Shown: positions 1 to 9,949 of the stretch, in pieces | Layout: each line of letters starts with the position of its first letter | Position numbering within the stretch: the first letter of the stretch is position 1 | Assembly: GCF_033110285.1 (NCBI RefSeq) | Contig: NZ_CP136995.1 | Span: 1,240,001 to 1,304,000, forward strand | Length of the DNA stretch: 64,000 nt | Direction: 5' to 3' | From: Ottowia sp. SB7-C50 | GTDB taxonomy: Bacteria; Pseudomonadota; Gammaproteobacteria; Burkholderiales; Burkholderiaceae_C | Translations under genes and position numbers: made by a program | The notes under the pieces: generated by a model | Told to the model about the DNA's origin: nothing | The model's input: only the letters and a program-made list of their open reading frames with translations | Database searches by the model: none

Positions 1-2
1 TG

Positions 3-3000
3 CTCTACAGCGCCGTGGTCGAGGCCGAGGAGCGTGTCGACGCCAACGGCGACCTGGTGCAGGCGCTGGATGAATCGCTATTGAAAAAGGAGCTGTCTGC
101 GCAATACCAGCAAGGGCTGCGCAGCGTGGCGATTGTGTTCATGCACGGCTACCGCCACGTCGCGCACGAGCAGGCGGCGGCACGCATCGCGCGCGAAGTG
201 GGTTTCACGCAGATCAGCACGTCGCACGAAACCAGCCCCATGATGAAGTTCGTCAGCCGGGGTGACACCACGGTGGTCGATGCCTACCTGTCGCCCATCC
301 TGCGCCGCTACGTTGAACAGGTGGCGGCCGAGATGCCGGGCGTAAAGCTGTTCTTCATGCAGTCGTCGGGCGGGCTGACCGACGCGATGGCGTTTCAGGG
401 CAAGGACGCCATCCTGTCCGGCCCCGCGGGCGGCATCGTCGGCATGGCACGCACGGCCGAAATCGCGGGACAGCCCAAGGTGATCGGCTTCGACATGGGT
501 GGCACCAGCACCGATGTGAGCCACTACGCGGGCCAGTTTGAGCGCGAGTTCGAGACGCAGGTGGCCGGGGTGCGCATGCGCGCGCCCATGATGAGCATCC
601 ACACCGTGGCGGCGGGTGGCGGCTCCATCCTGCAGTTTGACGGCGCGCGTTTTCGCGTCGGCCCCGAAAGCGCGGGCGCCAACCCCGGCCCGGCCAGCTA
701 CCGGCGCGGCGGCCCGCTGGCGCTGACCGATGCGAACGTGATGGTCGGCAAGGTGCAGCCGGCGTACTTTCCCAAGGTGTTCGGCCCCGCCGCCGACGAA
801 GCGCTGGACGCCGAAGTGGTGCGCGCGCGCTTTGCCGACATCGCCGGTCCCACCGGCCGCACGCCCGAGGACGTGGCCCACGGTTTCATCCAGATCGCGG
901 TGCAGCAGATGGCCAACGCCATCAAGAAAATCAGCGTGGCGCGCGGCTACGACGTGACGCGCTACACGCTGCAGTGCTTTGGCGGCGCGGGCGGCCAGCA
1001 TGCCTGCGGCGTGGCCGATGCGCTGGGCATGACGCGCGTGCTGGTGCATCCGCTGGCGGGCGTGCTGTCGGCCTACGGCATGGGCCTGGCCGACCAGAAC
1101 GTGATGCGCGAAACGGCGGTGGAACTGCCGCTGACGCCCGACCACATCGGCGCCATGCGCGACACGCTGAGCGGCCTGGCCCTGGCCGCGCACCAGGAAC
1201 TGGCGCGGCAGGAAGTCAGCCGCGGCGACATCCGCGTGCACCACCGCGTGCACGTGCGTTATGACGGCACCGATTCGGCGCTGATCGTGCCGTTCCCGCA
1301 CCTGCAGGGCGGCGAGACGGGCGACGCGCAGGTCATGCACGACATCACGCGCGCCTTCGAGGCCGCGTACCGTCAGCGCTTCGCCTTCCTGATGACCGGC
1401 AAGGCGCTGATCGTCGAGGCGGTGTCGGTCGAGGCCGTGGTGGCTGGCGACGCGCCGACCGAGCACGAGCACCCGCTGCACCCGGGGCGCGACGTGCCGC
1501 AGCGCGACACCGCGCGCATCTACACCGTCGGCACCGACGGCCAGGCCGGCTGGCACGACGCCGCGCTGATCGTGCGTGAAGACCTGCGTCCTGGCGACGC
1601 CATCGATGGCCCGGCCATCATCGCCGAGCAGAACGCCACCACCGTGGTCGACCCGGGCTGGCGCGCCAGCCTGACGGCCTTTGACCACCTGCTGCTGGAA
1701 CGCACCGTGCCGCGCGCGGTCACCTACGCCGCGGGCACCACGGTCGACCCGGTGCTGCTGGAGGTGTTCAACAACCTGTTCATGAACATCGCCGAGCAGA
1801 TGGGCCTGCAGCTGCAGAACACGGCCTACTCGGTCAACATCAAGGAGCGGCTGGACTTCAGCTGCGCGCTGTTCGACGCCGAAGGCAACCTGATCGCCAA
1901 CGCGCCGCACATGCCGGTGCACCTGGGCTCGATGGGCGAGAGCATCAAGACGGTGATCGCACGCAATCGTGGCGCCATGCAGCGTGGCGATGTGTTCGTC
2001 TTGAACGACCCGTACCACGGCGGCACGCACCTGCCCGACATCACCGTCATCACACCGGTGTACCTGGACGGCGGCGAACAGCCCATCTTCTACGTGGGCT
2101 CGCGCGGGCACCATGCGGACATCGGCGGCATTTCGCCCGGCTCGATGCCACCCTTTTCGACCCGCATCGAGGAGGAGGGCGTGCAGATCGACAACGTCAA
2201 GCTGGTCGATGCCGGCCACCTGGGCGAGTCGGACATGCTGGCGCTGCTGGCCAGCGGCGAATACCCCAGCCGCAACCCGCAGCAGAACATGGCCGATCTG
2301 AAGGCGCAGATCGCCGCCAACGAAAAAGGCGTGCAGGAGCTGCGCAAGATGGTCGAGCAGTTCGGCCTGGACGTCGTGCAGGCCTACATGAAGCACGTGC
2401 AGGACAACGCCGAGGAAAGCGTGCGCCGCGCCATCACGCGGCTGGCGGCGCGGCTGAGGAACGGCAGCTTCACGCTGCCGCTGGACAACGGCGCGCAGAT
2501 CCAGGTGGCCGTCACCATCGACGGCGCCGCGCGCAGCGCCAAGGTCGACTTCACCGGCACGTCGCCGCAGCAGACCAACAACTTCAACGCGCCGACGGCG
2601 GTGTGCATGGCGGCGGTGTTGTACGTGTTCCGCATGCTGGTCGATGACGACATTCCGCTGAACGCGGGTTGCCTGAAACCCATCGAGGTCGTCATTCCCG
2701 AGGGCAGCATGCTGCGGCCGCAGCCGCCGGCCAGCGTGGTGGCGGGCAACGTCGAAACGTCGACCTGCATCACCAACGCCATCATCGGCGCGCTGGGCCT
2801 GATGGGCGCCAGCCAGTGCACGGTGAACAACTTCACCTTCGGCAACGACAGCTACCAGTATTACGAGACCATCTCGGGCGGCTCTGGCGCGGGCGGCGTG
2901 TTCGACGAGCACGGGCAGCTGGTCGGCGGCTTCCCCGGCACCAGCGTGGTGCAGACGCACATGACCAATTCGCGCATGACCGACCCCGAAGTGCTGGAAT

Positions 3001-3317
3001 GGCGCTTCCCGGTCCGTCTGGAAAGCTACGAGATCCGCCGCGACTCAGGCGGCGCCGGCCAATGGGCCGGGGGCAACGGCGGCGTGCGCCGCATCCGGTT
3101 CCTGCAGCCCATGACGGCCAGCATCCTCAGCAATGGACGCGAGCGCGGGGCGTTCGGCATGGCGGGCGGCGGCACGGGCGCCGTCGGCATCAACCGCGTG
3201 GTGCGCGCCGACGGCATGGTTGAAGACCTGCAGCACATCGGCAGCGCCGAGATGCAGCCGGGCGACATCTTCGAGATCCACACGCCAGGCGGCGGCGGCT
3301 TTGGCATGGCAGGCTGA
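3..3317 (+). CDS. oplaH: 5-oxoprolinase (ATP-hydrolysing), HyuA-HyuB fusion, 5' partial
   Basis: Cytoplasmic enzyme that opens 5-oxo-L-proline to glutamate using ATP. The reading frame is open through the left edge, so about 100 N-terminal residues of the usual ~1200 are missing. The visible part has the hydantoinase-A/oxoprolinase half (glycine-rich [14 protein letters not shown] and LSGPAGG motifs of the actin/ASKHA-like fold), followed from about residue 560 by the hydantoinase-B half ([38 protein letters not shown], ending [14 protein letters not shown] glycine motif). Fusion of both halves in one chain is typical of 5-oxoprolinase rather than of separate HyuA/HyuB hydantoinase subunits. 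A related acetone or hydantoin enzyme cannot be fully excluded without the N-terminus. It converges on the gene to its right. Confidence 0.9.
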   Translation, partial: LYSAVVEAEERVDANGDLVQALDESLLKKELSAQYQQGLRSVAIVFMHGYRHVAHEQAAARIAREVGFTQISTSHETSPMMKFVSRGDTTVVDAYLSPILRRYVEQVAAEMPGVKLFFMQSSGGLTDAMAFQGKDAILSGPAGGIVGMARTAEIAGQPKVIGFDMGGTSTDVSHYAGQFEREFETQVAGVRMRAPMMSIHTVAAGGGSILQFDGARFRVGPESAGANPGPASYRRGGPLALTDANVMVGKVQPAYFPKVFGPAADEALDAEVVRARFADIAGPTGRTPEDVAHGFIQIAVQQMANAIKKISVARGYDVTRYTLQCFGGAGGQHACGVADALGMTRVLVHPLAGVLSAYGMGLADQNVMRETAVELPLTPDHIGAMRDTLSGLALAAHQELARQEVSRGDIRVHHRVHVRYDGTDSALIVPFPHLQGGETGDAQVMHDITRAFEAAYRQRFAFLMTGKALIVEAVSVEAVVAGDAPTEHEHPLHPGRDVPQRDTARIYTVGTDGQAGWHDAALIVREDLRPGDAIDGPAIIAEQNATTVVDPGWRASLTAFDHLLLERTVPRAVTYAAGTTVDPVLLEVFNNLFMNIAEQMGLQLQNTAYSVNIKERLDFSCALFDAEGNLIANAPHMPVHLGSMGESIKTVIARNRGAMQRGDVFVLNDPYHGGTHLPDITVITPVYLDGGEQPIFYVGSRGHHADIGGISPGSMPPFSTRIEEEGVQIDNVKLVDAGHLGESDMLALLASGEYPSRNPQQNMADLKAQIAANEKGVQELRKMVEQFGLDVVQAYMKHVQDNAEESVRRAITRLAARLRNGSFTLPLDNGAQIQVAVTIDGAARSAKVDFTGTSPQQTNNFNAPTAVCMAAVLYVFRMLVDDDIPLNAGCLKPIEVVIPEGSMLRPQPPASVVAGNVETSTCITNAIIGALGLMGASQCTVNNFTFGNDSYQYYETISGGSGAGGVFDEHGQLVGGFPGTSVVQTHMTNSRMTDPEVLEWRFPVRLESYEIRRDSGGAGQWAGGNGGVRRIRFLQPMTASILSNGRERGAFGMAGGGTGAVGINRVVRADGMVEDLQHIGSAEMQPGDIFEIHTPGGGGFGMAG

Positions 3318-3325
3318 CGCACCAT

Positions 3326-3354
3326 GAAAAACGGCGCACCACAAGGTGCGCCGT
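3326..3354 (-). terminator. Rho-independent terminator of the HhH gene
   Basis: A perfect 10-bp stem (ACGGCGCACC at 3331-3340 pairing with 3345-3354, 4-nt loop) is followed on the minus strand by a T-run (A-run at 3327-3331 on the plus strand). It ends transcription of the minus-strand HhH gene, and the stem may also slow plus-strand transcripts from the oxoprolinase gene. Confidence 0.8.
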
Positions 3355-3390
3355 GTTCACGAGGGGCGACCGAGCGGCCGCCGTCCGCGA

Positions 3391-3939
3391 TTACTTGGCC
3401 TGACCAGCCATGCCCGACATGCCGCTCATGCCCTTCTGGCCAGCCATGCCGCTCATGCCAGACATACCCGACATGCCGGACATGCCGCTCATGCCTTTCT
3501 GGCCCGACATGCCGGACATACCCGACATACCCGACATACCCGACATACCCGACATACCGCCCATGCCTTGCTGACCGGCCATGCCGCTCATGCCCGACAT
3601 ACCGCTCATCCCGGACATCCCCGACATGCCGGTGGCCTTTTCCTTCTTGGCCTTGGGCGCGGCAGCCGGAGCGCCTGCGTAGGCGGCGCCATTGACCGTC
3701 ATGCCGCCGGCGGAGAATTTGGCAGCATTCTTGGCGCCCACGCCTTTGACGCGGTTGATCAGGTCGTTCCAGTCCTTGAACTGGCCCTTCTGGCGCTCGG
3801 CGACGATCTTGCCCGACAGGCCGGGGCCGATGCCCTTGACACTGTCCAGGTCAGCGGCGCTGCCGGTGTTGACGTCCACGGCGGCAAACGCCAGGGCGGC
3901 ATAGAACATGGTCAGCAGGGCGAGGAGTTTTTTCAGCAT
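3391..3939 (-). CDS. Secreted helix-hairpin-helix (ComEA-like) protein with GMS-repeat tail
   Basis: A 182-residue protein. The ATG at 3937-3939 was chosen because an AGGAAGG ribosome site lies just upstream and a signal peptide begins there (MLKKLLALLTMF, cleavage probably after AFA). Residues about 20-75 form a ComEA-type helix-hairpin-helix domain (VDVNTGSAADLDSVKGIGP, then DLINRVKGVGAKNA), a non-specific DNA-binding fold. The last ~75 residues are a low-complexity tail of Gly-Met-Ser units interrupted by Q and A. ComEA proteins bind incoming DNA in the periplasm during competence, but this one lacks the usual membrane-anchored architecture, so a competence role is only an inference. The gene stands alone with its own terminator. 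Confidence 0.8.
   Translation of the reverse strand: MLKKLLALLTMFYAALAFAAVDVNTGSAADLDSVKGIGPGLSGKIVAERQKGQFKDWNDLINRVKGVGAKNAAKFSAGGMTVNGAAYAGAPAAAPKAKKEKATGMSGMSGMSGMSGMSGMAGQQGMGGMSGMSGMSGMSGMSGMSGQKGMSGMSGMSGMSGMSGMAGQKGMSGMSGMAGQAK
3400..3629. repeat. Tandem 9-nt repeat encoding Gly-Met-Ser units
   Basis: About 230 bp of degenerate 9-nt units (for example CGACATACC and CGCTCATGC on the plus strand) encode the GMS tail of the HhH protein. Blocks such as six successive CGACATACC-like copies around 3510-3560 are identical or nearly so, which suggests recent slippage. Copy number is likely to vary between strains and is prone to assembly collapse. Confidence 0.85.
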
Positions 3940-4079
3940 GGGATACCTTCCTAGGTTTGAACACCGGCTGAACCCGCCGGCACGGCACTGCACTGTCGTA
4001 ACGGCGCGGCGGGTTGCTGCGTTGACGGCGACAGCACCGACGACGCGCCGGGCCGAATTGTGCACCTTGCGGGGGCGGC

Positions 4080-5240
4080 TCAAAGCTCTTCGATGCGCTT
4101 GGGCGGGAAGCTTTCCCATGCCTGACAACCAGGACACTGCCAGAAGTATCCCTGCGCCTCGAAGCCACACGCCGCGCAGCGATAACGCGCCAGCGGGCGC
4201 GCCGCGTGCTCGACCGAGCGCTGCACCACCGGGTGCGCGCCGTCCTGCGCAAACGGCTCCTGACTGAGCCAGCGGGCAGCGGCGATGAGCGACGGCTCTT
4301 GCGTCATGTGGCGCACATAGCCTTCACGGGCGACTTGCGCAGGCACGCCGCTGGCGGTTTCAGCCTGCACCAGGGCATCGGCCACGTCGATCGATGGCGT
4401 GGCGGCGTAGCTGCGCTCCAGCAGCGCGCGGGCCTGGGCCTGCTGGCCGCTGGCCTGGCCGATGCGCACCAGCTCGCTGGCCACCAGAGGAATGGCCTGC
4501 GGCGCGTGCTGCTCCAGGCTGGCGAGCTGGTCAAACGCCAGCGCCCAATCGTTTCGCCCGGTCAACAGGCCCGCCAGCTGAATGCGGGGGCGGGCGGCCG
4601 CAGCGGCGCACTCGATGGCCTGACGCAGCAGGCCTTCGGCGGCCACCGGGTCTTTTTTCTTGTTCAAGGCATCGGCGGCCTGCTCGCACAGGTAATGCGC
4701 CAGCCGCGCACTGAAGTCGACTTGCCCCGCACCCTGCAGCCGCCGCGCGGTGTCGGCGGCCTGCTGCCAGTCGCGCGCGCGCTCGTGCAGGGTCAGCAGC
4801 GTCAGCCAGGCTTGTTCCTCGTAGCGCGTGCCTTCCAGTTTGCGCAACGCGTCTTCTGCGCGGTCGAGCAGCCCTGCCTTCAGAAAGTCGAGCGACAGCG
4901 CGTGCTGCGCACGGTCGCGATCGGCACGGCTCAGGTCGGCACGTGACAGCAGGTGCTCGTGCACGCGCACGGCGCGTTCGTACTCGCCCCGGCGGCGAAA
5001 CAGGTTGCCCAGCGCGAAGTGCAGCTCCGACGTGTCGGGATCGCGCTGCACCGCTTCGATGAAGGCGTCGATGGCCTCGTCCTGCTGCTCGTTCAGCAGG
5101 TAGTTGAGGCCCTTGAAATAGGCCTTGGGGGCTTGCCGGTTCTCGATGCGCAACTGGCGCAGATCAAGCCGCGAAGCCAGCCAGCCGAGCGCAAATACGA
5201 CCGGCACTCCCAACAAAATCCAGCTGAGGTCAAACTCCAT
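4080..5240 (-). CDS. lapB: Lipopolysaccharide assembly protein LapB (YciM)
   Basis: A 386-residue inner-membrane-anchored TPR protein. In E. coli LapB promotes FtsH-dependent degradation of LpxC and so balances LPS synthesis. One N-terminal transmembrane segment (residues ~5-20, ILLGVPVVFALGWLA) is followed by TPR repeats over about 35-330 and a C-terminal rubredoxin-like zinc knuckle with C355/C358 and C369/C372 (RCAACGF ... CPGCQAW). The length matches the family (389 aa in E. coli). The start codon overlaps the end of lapA, the standard lapA-lapB pair, so the two are probably translationally coupled. Confidence 0.95.
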   Translation of the reverse strand: MEFDLSWILLGVPVVFALGWLASRLDLRQLRIENRQAPKAYFKGLNYLLNEQQDEAIDAFIEAVQRDPDTSELHFALGNLFRRRGEYERAVRVHEHLLSRADLSRADRDRAQHALSLDFLKAGLLDRAEDALRKLEGTRYEEQAWLTLLTLHERARDWQQAADTARRLQGAGQVDFSARLAHYLCEQAADALNKKKDPVAAEGLLRQAIECAAAAARPRIQLAGLLTGRNDWALAFDQLASLEQHAPQAIPLVASELVRIGQASGQQAQARALLERSYAATPSIDVADALVQAETASGVPAQVAREGYVRHMTQEPSLIAAARWLSQEPFAQDGAHPVVQRSVEHAARPLARYRCAACGFEAQGYFWQCPGCQAWESFPPKRIEEL

Positions 5241-5530
5241 GGGGGGGGCTCAGTCAACCGGCCGTCCAGCGGAGCCAGCTCGGACGCGGAAGCGGCTGCC
5301 GCCCCGGCGCGCCGGCGGCGCGACATCCAGCCCGGCAGCATGCCGATCACGCCCACCACCATGCCCAGCGCAAAGGCGGCCAGCACCACCAGCGTCATGG
5401 GCGCACGCCACTGGTGGCCAAACAGCAGGTGCACGGTGGCGTCCTGCTGATTGTTCAGCGCAAAGGCGAACAGGGCAAAAAAAACGGCTGCCTTCAGTAT
5501 CCACGTCAGCAGCCGGGTGAGCTTGGTCAT
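5093..5530 (-). CDS. lapA: LapA-family inner-membrane protein, C-terminus frameshifted in a C8 run
   Basis: As read this encodes 145 residues and overlaps lapB by 148 bp. Residues 1-95 are a clear LapA domain: two hydrophobic helices (LLTWILKAAVFFALFAFAL and the TLVVLAAFALGMVVGVIG segment) separated by the conserved NNQ motif. The reading then passes through a homopolymer of 8 C (plus-strand G run 5241-5248) at the lapB start. With 7 C the frame ends as EPPHGV-stop, the stop at 5230-5232 overlapping the lapB ATG, giving a 99-residue protein of normal family length. The out-of-frame tail beyond residue ~97 is therefore probably an artefact. LapA works beside LapB in LPS biogenesis control. Confidence 0.8.
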   Translation of the reverse strand: MTKLTRLLTWILKAAVFFALFAFALNNQQDATVHLLFGHQWRAPMTLVVLAAFALGMVVGVIGMLPGWMSRRRRAGAAAASASELAPLDGRLTEPPPWSLTSAGFCWECRSYLRSAGWLRGLICASCASRTGKPPRPISRASTTC

Positions 5531-5571
5531 GCGTCTTCTTCAGGTCGAAGACGATTCTAGCGGTGATGCCG

Positions 5572-5892
5572 TCAATGCCCGGGCACCTTGGACGGCGCGC
5601 TGCCGTCGACGGGTTGCGCACCCACGGCTTCGCGCAGGGCCTTGCCCGGCTTGAAATGCGGCACGCGCCGCTCGGGGATGCGCACGCTTTCGCCGGTGCG
5701 CGGGTTGCGGCCCAGGCGCGGCGGACGGTGGTTGATCGAGAAGCTGCCGAAGCCGCGAATCTCGATGCGATGGCCACGCGTCAGCGCGTCGCCCATGGCG
5801 TCGAGAATCGTCTTGACGGCCGCGTCGGCGTCGCGCTGGGTCAGTTGACCAAAGCGCTCGGCCAGCAGTTCGACCAGATCGGAACGGGTCAT
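5572..5892 (-). CDS. ihfB: Integration host factor subunit beta
   Basis: A 106-residue DNA-bending histone-like protein, IHF beta subunit, which pairs with IHF alpha. It starts [14 protein letters not shown] and carries the DNABII signature [19 protein letters not shown] with the DNA-intercalating proline region (NPRTGE), then [10 protein letters not shown]. It lies directly downstream of rpsA, the usual rpsA-ihfB order in proteobacteria. A short acidic/Ser C-terminal extension beyond the E. coli protein is ordinary for Burkholderiales. Confidence 0.95.
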   Translation of the reverse strand: MTRSDLVELLAERFGQLTQRDADAAVKTILDAMGDALTRGHRIEIRGFGSFSINHRPPRLGRNPRTGESVRIPERRVPHFKPGKALREAVGAQPVDGSAPSKVPGH

Positions 5893-5942
5893 TGCAGCAA
5901 TAGACAGCAGGCGTTATACCGAGGTGAGCCACGTTGCCGCCT

Positions 5943-6031
5943 CTTCAAGGGCACCCGTGGAGCGGGCCTGGCCCGGCCACTGGGTGCGCCCCTTGAGGGG
6001 GAAGCGCCATCAGGCGCCTCGGGAGCTTGCC
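5943..6031. repeat. REP-like intergenic palindromic repeat, copy 1
   Basis: An ~85-bp GC-rich segment immediately after the rpsA stop contains nested palindromes: GTGGAGCGGGC / GCCCGGCCAC and GCGCCCCTTGAGGGG. The same sequence occurs, diverged, at 43603-43686 and 62842-62922, always directly after a gene and in the same orientation relative to that gene. It may act as a transcript-end stem or REP element. Confidence 0.75.
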
Positions 6032-7711
6032 TTACTTGTCGTTGTTGTCCAGCTTGGCGCGCAGCAGGGCGCCCAGGCTGGTCGTGCCGGCGTTGCCGCT
6101 GTTCTGGCTCAGGCTGGCCATGGCTTCCTGCTGGTCGGCAGCGTCCTTGGCGCGCACCGACAGCTGGATGTTGCGCGTCTTGCGGTCAACGTTGGTCACC
6201 ACGGCGGTCACCTCGTCGCCCACCTTCAGCACCTGGCTGGCGTCTTCGACGCGGTCACGGCTGATCTCGGAAGCGCGCAGGTAGCCCACCACGTCGTTGC
6301 CCAGGTCGATCTCGGCGCCACGGGCGTCGACGGTCTTGACCTTGCCGGTGACCGACTGGCCCTTGTCATTGACGGTGACGAAGGTCGTGAACGGGTCCTG
6401 GTCGAGCTGCTTGATGCCGAGGCTGATGCGCTCGCGGTCGACGTCGACGGCCAGCACGATGGCTTCGACTTCCTGGCCCTTCTTGTAGTTGCGCACGGCG
6501 GCTTCGCCGGGCTCGTTCCACGACAGGTCGGACAGGTGCACCAGGCCGTCGATGCCGGCAGCCAGGCCGACGAACACGCCGAAGTCGGTGATCGACTTGA
6601 TCGGGCCCTTGACGCGGTCGCCGCGCTTGGTGTTCTGCGCAAACTCTTGCCACGGGTTGGCGCGGCACTGCTTCATGCCCAGGGAGATGCGGCGCTTGTC
6701 TTCGTCGATCTCGAGCACCATGACCTCGACCTCGTCGCCCAGCGACACGATCTTGTTGGGGGCGATGTTCTTGTTGGTCCAGTCCATCTCGGACACGTGG
6801 ACCAGGCCTTCGATGCCCGGCTCCAGCTCGACGAACGCGCCGTAGTCGGCGATGTTGGTGACCTTGCCGAACATGCGGGTGCCCTGCGGGTAGCGGCGCG
6901 ACACGCCCATCCACGGGTCGTCGCCCATCTGCTTGAGACCCAGCGACACGCGGTTCTTCTCGGTGTCGAACTTGAGGATCTTGGCGGTGATCTCCTGGCC
7001 AGCCTGCACCACTTCGCTCGGGTGGCGCACGCGGCGCCAGGCCATGTCGGTGATGTGCAGCAGGCCGTCGATGCCGCCCAGGTCCACGAACGCACCGTAT
7101 TCGGTGATGTTCTTGACCACGCCGTTGACGATGGCGCCTTCCTTCAGCGTCTCCATCAGCTTGGCGCGCTCTTCGCCCATGCTGGCCTCGACCACGGCGC
7201 GGCGGCTCAGCACCACGTTGTTGCGCTTGCGGTCGAGCTTGATGACCTTGAACTCCATCGTCTTGTTTTCGTACGGAGTCAGGTCCTTGGTGGGACGCGT
7301 GTCGACCAGCGAGCCGGGCAGGAAGGCGCGGATGCCGTTGACCAGCACCGTCAGGCCGCCCTTGACCTTGCCGGCGGTGGTGCCGGTGACGAAGTCGCCC
7401 GATTCCAGGGCTTTTTCGAGCGCCAGCCACGAGGCCAGGCGCTTGGCGGTGTCGCGGCTCAGGATGGTGTCGCCGTAGCCGTTTTCGATAGAGCCGATGG
7501 CCACGGGCACAAAGGCGCCGGGTTCGACTTCGACGTCGCCCTGGTCGTTCTTGAATTCCTCGATCGGGATGTAGGCTTCGGACTTCAGGCCGGCATTCAC
7601 GACGACGAAGTTGTGCTCGACGCGCACGACTTCGGCGGTGATGACTTCACCCGGGCGCATTTCGGTGCGGCGCAGGGATTCCTCGAACAGCTGGGCAAAA
7701 GATTCAGACAT
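6032..7711 (-). CDS. rpsA: 30S ribosomal protein S1
   Basis: A 559-residue translation initiation factor of the small subunit that unfolds and docks mRNA. It begins [13 protein letters not shown] after an AGAAGGAA ribosome site, so the further upstream in-frame start was rejected. Six S1 OB-fold repeats are visible (for example [57 protein letters not shown]). Length matches E. coli S1 (557). It sits between aroA-cmk and ihfB on one strand, as in many betaproteobacteria. The REP-like element follows the stop. Confidence 0.98.
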   Translation of the reverse strand: MSESFAQLFEESLRRTEMRPGEVITAEVVRVEHNFVVVNAGLKSEAYIPIEEFKNDQGDVEVEPGAFVPVAIGSIENGYGDTILSRDTAKRLASWLALEKALESGDFVTGTTAGKVKGGLTVLVNGIRAFLPGSLVDTRPTKDLTPYENKTMEFKVIKLDRKRNNVVLSRRAVVEASMGEERAKLMETLKEGAIVNGVVKNITEYGAFVDLGGIDGLLHITDMAWRRVRHPSEVVQAGQEITAKILKFDTEKNRVSLGLKQMGDDPWMGVSRRYPQGTRMFGKVTNIADYGAFVELEPGIEGLVHVSEMDWTNKNIAPNKIVSLGDEVEVMVLEIDEDKRRISLGMKQCRANPWQEFAQNTKRGDRVKGPIKSITDFGVFVGLAAGIDGLVHLSDLSWNEPGEAAVRNYKKGQEVEAIVLAVDVDRERISLGIKQLDQDPFTTFVTVNDKGQSVTGKVKTVDARGAEIDLGNDVVGYLRASEISRDRVEDASQVLKVGDEVTAVVTNVDRKTRNIQLSVRAKDAADQQEAMASLSQNSGNAGTTSLGALLRAKLDNNDK

Positions 7712-7921
7712 GAAAGATTCCTTCTCTGCACGCACAGGTTGACGACAGCACCGTTGCAATCGTTTGAAAGGCTGACGACAGAGGCTTGGGTGCGGATGAA
7801 CCGCGGTTAAGGTGAAACCACCAGACGGCTCGATGCGCTTCGACGCGCGGAGGGAAGCCGGCTGGACCAGAAACCGGCTGCGGACGTGGTGTCGTGACCG
7901 GGTGGGCGACCGCCAGGCCCT

Positions 7922-9928
7922 TCAGGAAGAGCGAAACGGCTGCCTTGCCTGCCACCAGCCCAGCACCTGATCCACCGATTGCTCGATGGTCAGCTGCGAG
8001 TTGTCCAGCAGCAGGGCATCTTGCGCGGGCTTCAGCGGCGACGCGGCGCGGTTTTCATCCCGCGCATCGCGCGCCTCCAAGTCAGCGCGAAGGTCGGCGA
8101 GTTTAGCAGAAATTCCCTTGGAAATCAATTGCTTATGGCGCCTTTCAGCGCGCTGCGCGGCGCCCGCTGTCAGGTACACCTTGAGCGCGGCGTGCGGAAA
8201 GATGGCCGTGCCCATGTCGCGCCCATCGGCCACCAGCCCAGGCAGGCGGGCGAAGTCGCGCTGCAGATTCAGTAGCGACTCACGCACGCCAGGCAAGGCG
8301 GATACGCGGGAGGCGTCCATGCCCGCGGCTTCGGTGCGAATGGCGTCGCTGACGTCTTCGTCGCCGAGGCAGATGCCGTCTGAGGTAAAGCGCACCGGCA
8401 GGCAGCGGGCGAGGGCGCTGATGGCCGCCTCATTTTCGGCGTTCAGTTCGTGCCCTGCGCGGCGCGCGGCCAGCCCGGTCAGGCGGTACAGCGAACCCGA
8501 GTCGAGATAGTGATAGCCCAGCCGCCGGGCCACGGCGCTGGCCAGCGTGCCCTTGCCGGACGCCGTGGGCCCGTCGATGCAGATGACCGGCACGTCGACC
8601 GCCGGTTGCGCGAGGGCGAACAGCGTCTCGAAATAGTCCGGGAAGGTCTTGGCCACGCACTTGGGGTCTTCGATGCGCACCGGCAGGCCGGCCGGGTTGA
8701 AGGCCGCCAGCGAGCCGCACATGGCCATGCGGTGGTCATCGTAGGTGTGCAGCGACGCCGCTTGCCACGCCGTGGCGCCAGCGGGCGGCGTGACGCGGAT
8801 GAAGTCCGCGCCTTCGTCCACCGCGGCGCCCAGCTTGCGCAATTCGGTGGCCATGGCGGCTATGCGGTCGGTTTCCTTGACGCGCCACGACGCGATGTTG
8901 CGCAGCGTGCAGGGGCCGTCGGCGTACAGCGCCATCGCGGCCAGGGTCATCGCCGCATCGGGAATGTGGTTGCAGTCCAGGTCGATGGCCTTGAGCGGCC
9001 AGGCGCCGCGCGCCACGTGCAGCCAGTTGGGGCCGCTTTCGATTTGCGCGCCCATTTGCCGGGCCGCGTCGACGAAGCGGATGTCGCCTTGGATCGAGGC
9101 TTCGCCCACGCCTTCGATCTTCAAGCCTTTTTGGCCCGCAGCGCTTTCTGACAAAGCGCCGGCAGCTATGAAATAGCTAGCAGACGAGGCGTCGGCCTCG
9201 ACGTGGATTTCGCCCGGTGTGCGATAGCGGCTGCCGGCCGGGATGGTGAAGCGCGCCCATTCGTCGCGCCGCACGGCCACGCCGAAGCGCGCCAGCAGCT
9301 GCAGGGTGATGTCGACGTAGGGCTTGGAAATCAGCTCGCCCACCACCTCGATGACGATGTCCTGCGTCTGCGCGGCCAGCGGCAGCGCCATCAACAGCGC
9401 GGTGAGGAACTGGCTGGACACGTCGCCCCGCACCGGAATGGGCTGCTCGAGCTGCAGGCGCGGCGTGCCGATGTGCAGCGGCGGGTAACCGTCGTTGCCC
9501 AGGTAGTCGATACGGCAGCCCAGCGCGCGCAGGGCATCGACCAGGTCGCCGATGGGCCGCTCGTGCATCCGCGCGATGCCGCTCAAGGCGTAGTCGCCGC
9601 CCAGCACCGCCAGCGCGGCCGTCAGCGGGCGCATCGCCGTGCCGGCGTTGCCCAAGAACAGGTCGGCCTTTGCTTGACGCGGCTTGCCGCCCAGCCCGTC
9701 GATCACGGCCGTCGTGTCGTCGACCGCGACGCCGCAGCCCAGCTGGCGCAGCGCCTGCAGCATGACGCGCGTGTCGTCCGAATCGAGCAGGTCGCGCACC
9801 ACGGTGCGCCCCTCGCACAACGCCGCCAGCAGCAGCACGCGGTTGGAGATGCTCTTGGAGCCCGGCAGGCGCACGGTGCCTGAAACCGAGCGCAGCGCCG
9901 GAACGTCGAGGAAGTCGGTATCGAACAC
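7922..9928 (-). CDS. aroA-cmk: Bifunctional EPSP synthase / cytidylate kinase (AroA-Cmk fusion)
   Basis: A 668-residue fusion of two cytoplasmic enzymes. Residues 1-~437 are 3-phosphoshikimate 1-carboxyvinyltransferase ([10 protein letters not shown] near residue 22, [32 protein letters not shown]), the sixth step of the shikimate pathway. From about residue 447 follows CMP/dCMP kinase (P-loop [10 protein letters not shown], then YLDSGSLYR). In most bacteria the two genes are adjacent upstream of rpsA; here they are one frame with no internal stop. An unusual in-frame insertion of about half a dozen residues near residue 255 (SESAAGQKG) is encoded by a dispersed palindromic repeat. The upstream neighbours tyrA and pheA use the same chorismate supply. 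Confidence 0.95.
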   Translation of the reverse strand: MFDTDFLDVPALRSVSGTVRLPGSKSISNRVLLLAALCEGRTVVRDLLDSDDTRVMLQALRQLGCGVAVDDTTAVIDGLGGKPRQAKADLFLGNAGTAMRPLTAALAVLGGDYALSGIARMHERPIGDLVDALRALGCRIDYLGNDGYPPLHIGTPRLQLEQPIPVRGDVSSQFLTALLMALPLAAQTQDIVIEVVGELISKPYVDITLQLLARFGVAVRRDEWARFTIPAGSRYRTPGEIHVEADASSASYFIAAGALSESAAGQKGLKIEGVGEASIQGDIRFVDAARQMGAQIESGPNWLHVARGAWPLKAIDLDCNHIPDAAMTLAAMALYADGPCTLRNIASWRVKETDRIAAMATELRKLGAAVDEGADFIRVTPPAGATAWQAASLHTYDDHRMAMCGSLAAFNPAGLPVRIEDPKCVAKTFPDYFETLFALAQPAVDVPVICIDGPTASGKGTLASAVARRLGYHYLDSGSLYRLTGLAARRAGHELNAENEAAISALARCLPVRFTSDGICLGDEDVSDAIRTEAAGMDASRVSALPGVRESLLNLQRDFARLPGLVADGRDMGTAIFPHAALKVYLTAGAAQRAERRHKQLISKGISAKLADLRADLEARDARDENRAASPLKPAQDALLLDNSQLTIEQSVDQVLGWWQARQPFRSS
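9123..9183. repeat. Dispersed ~60-nt palindromic repeat inside aroA
   Basis: Contains two hairpins, GCGCTTTctgacAAAGCGC (9140-9158) and AGCTATgaaATAGCT (9163-9177), preceded by a TCAAGCCTTTTTGGCC box. The same three-part arrangement is found at 38565-38632 (within earP) and, in shorter forms, at six other places in the window. Here it is in frame with AroA. Confidence 0.75.
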
Positions 9929-9949
9929 GGGAAGATACGGCGAAGAAAA

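Noticed and set aside
78..2960. 960-codon open frame on the minus strand opposite the oxoprolinase gene
   Set aside because: Composition (His/Arg/Ala-rich, no domain) is that of the antisense frame of a GC-rich gene; the plus-strand protein is a clear family member.
3400..3629. CRISPR-like array
   Set aside because: Units are contiguous 9-mers in a coding frame without spacers; no CRISPR array or cas gene is seen anywhere in the window.
5924..7810. 628-codon plus-strand frame opposite rpsA
   Set aside because: Antisense shadow of S1; Val/His/Asp/Gly-rich with no recognisable motif.
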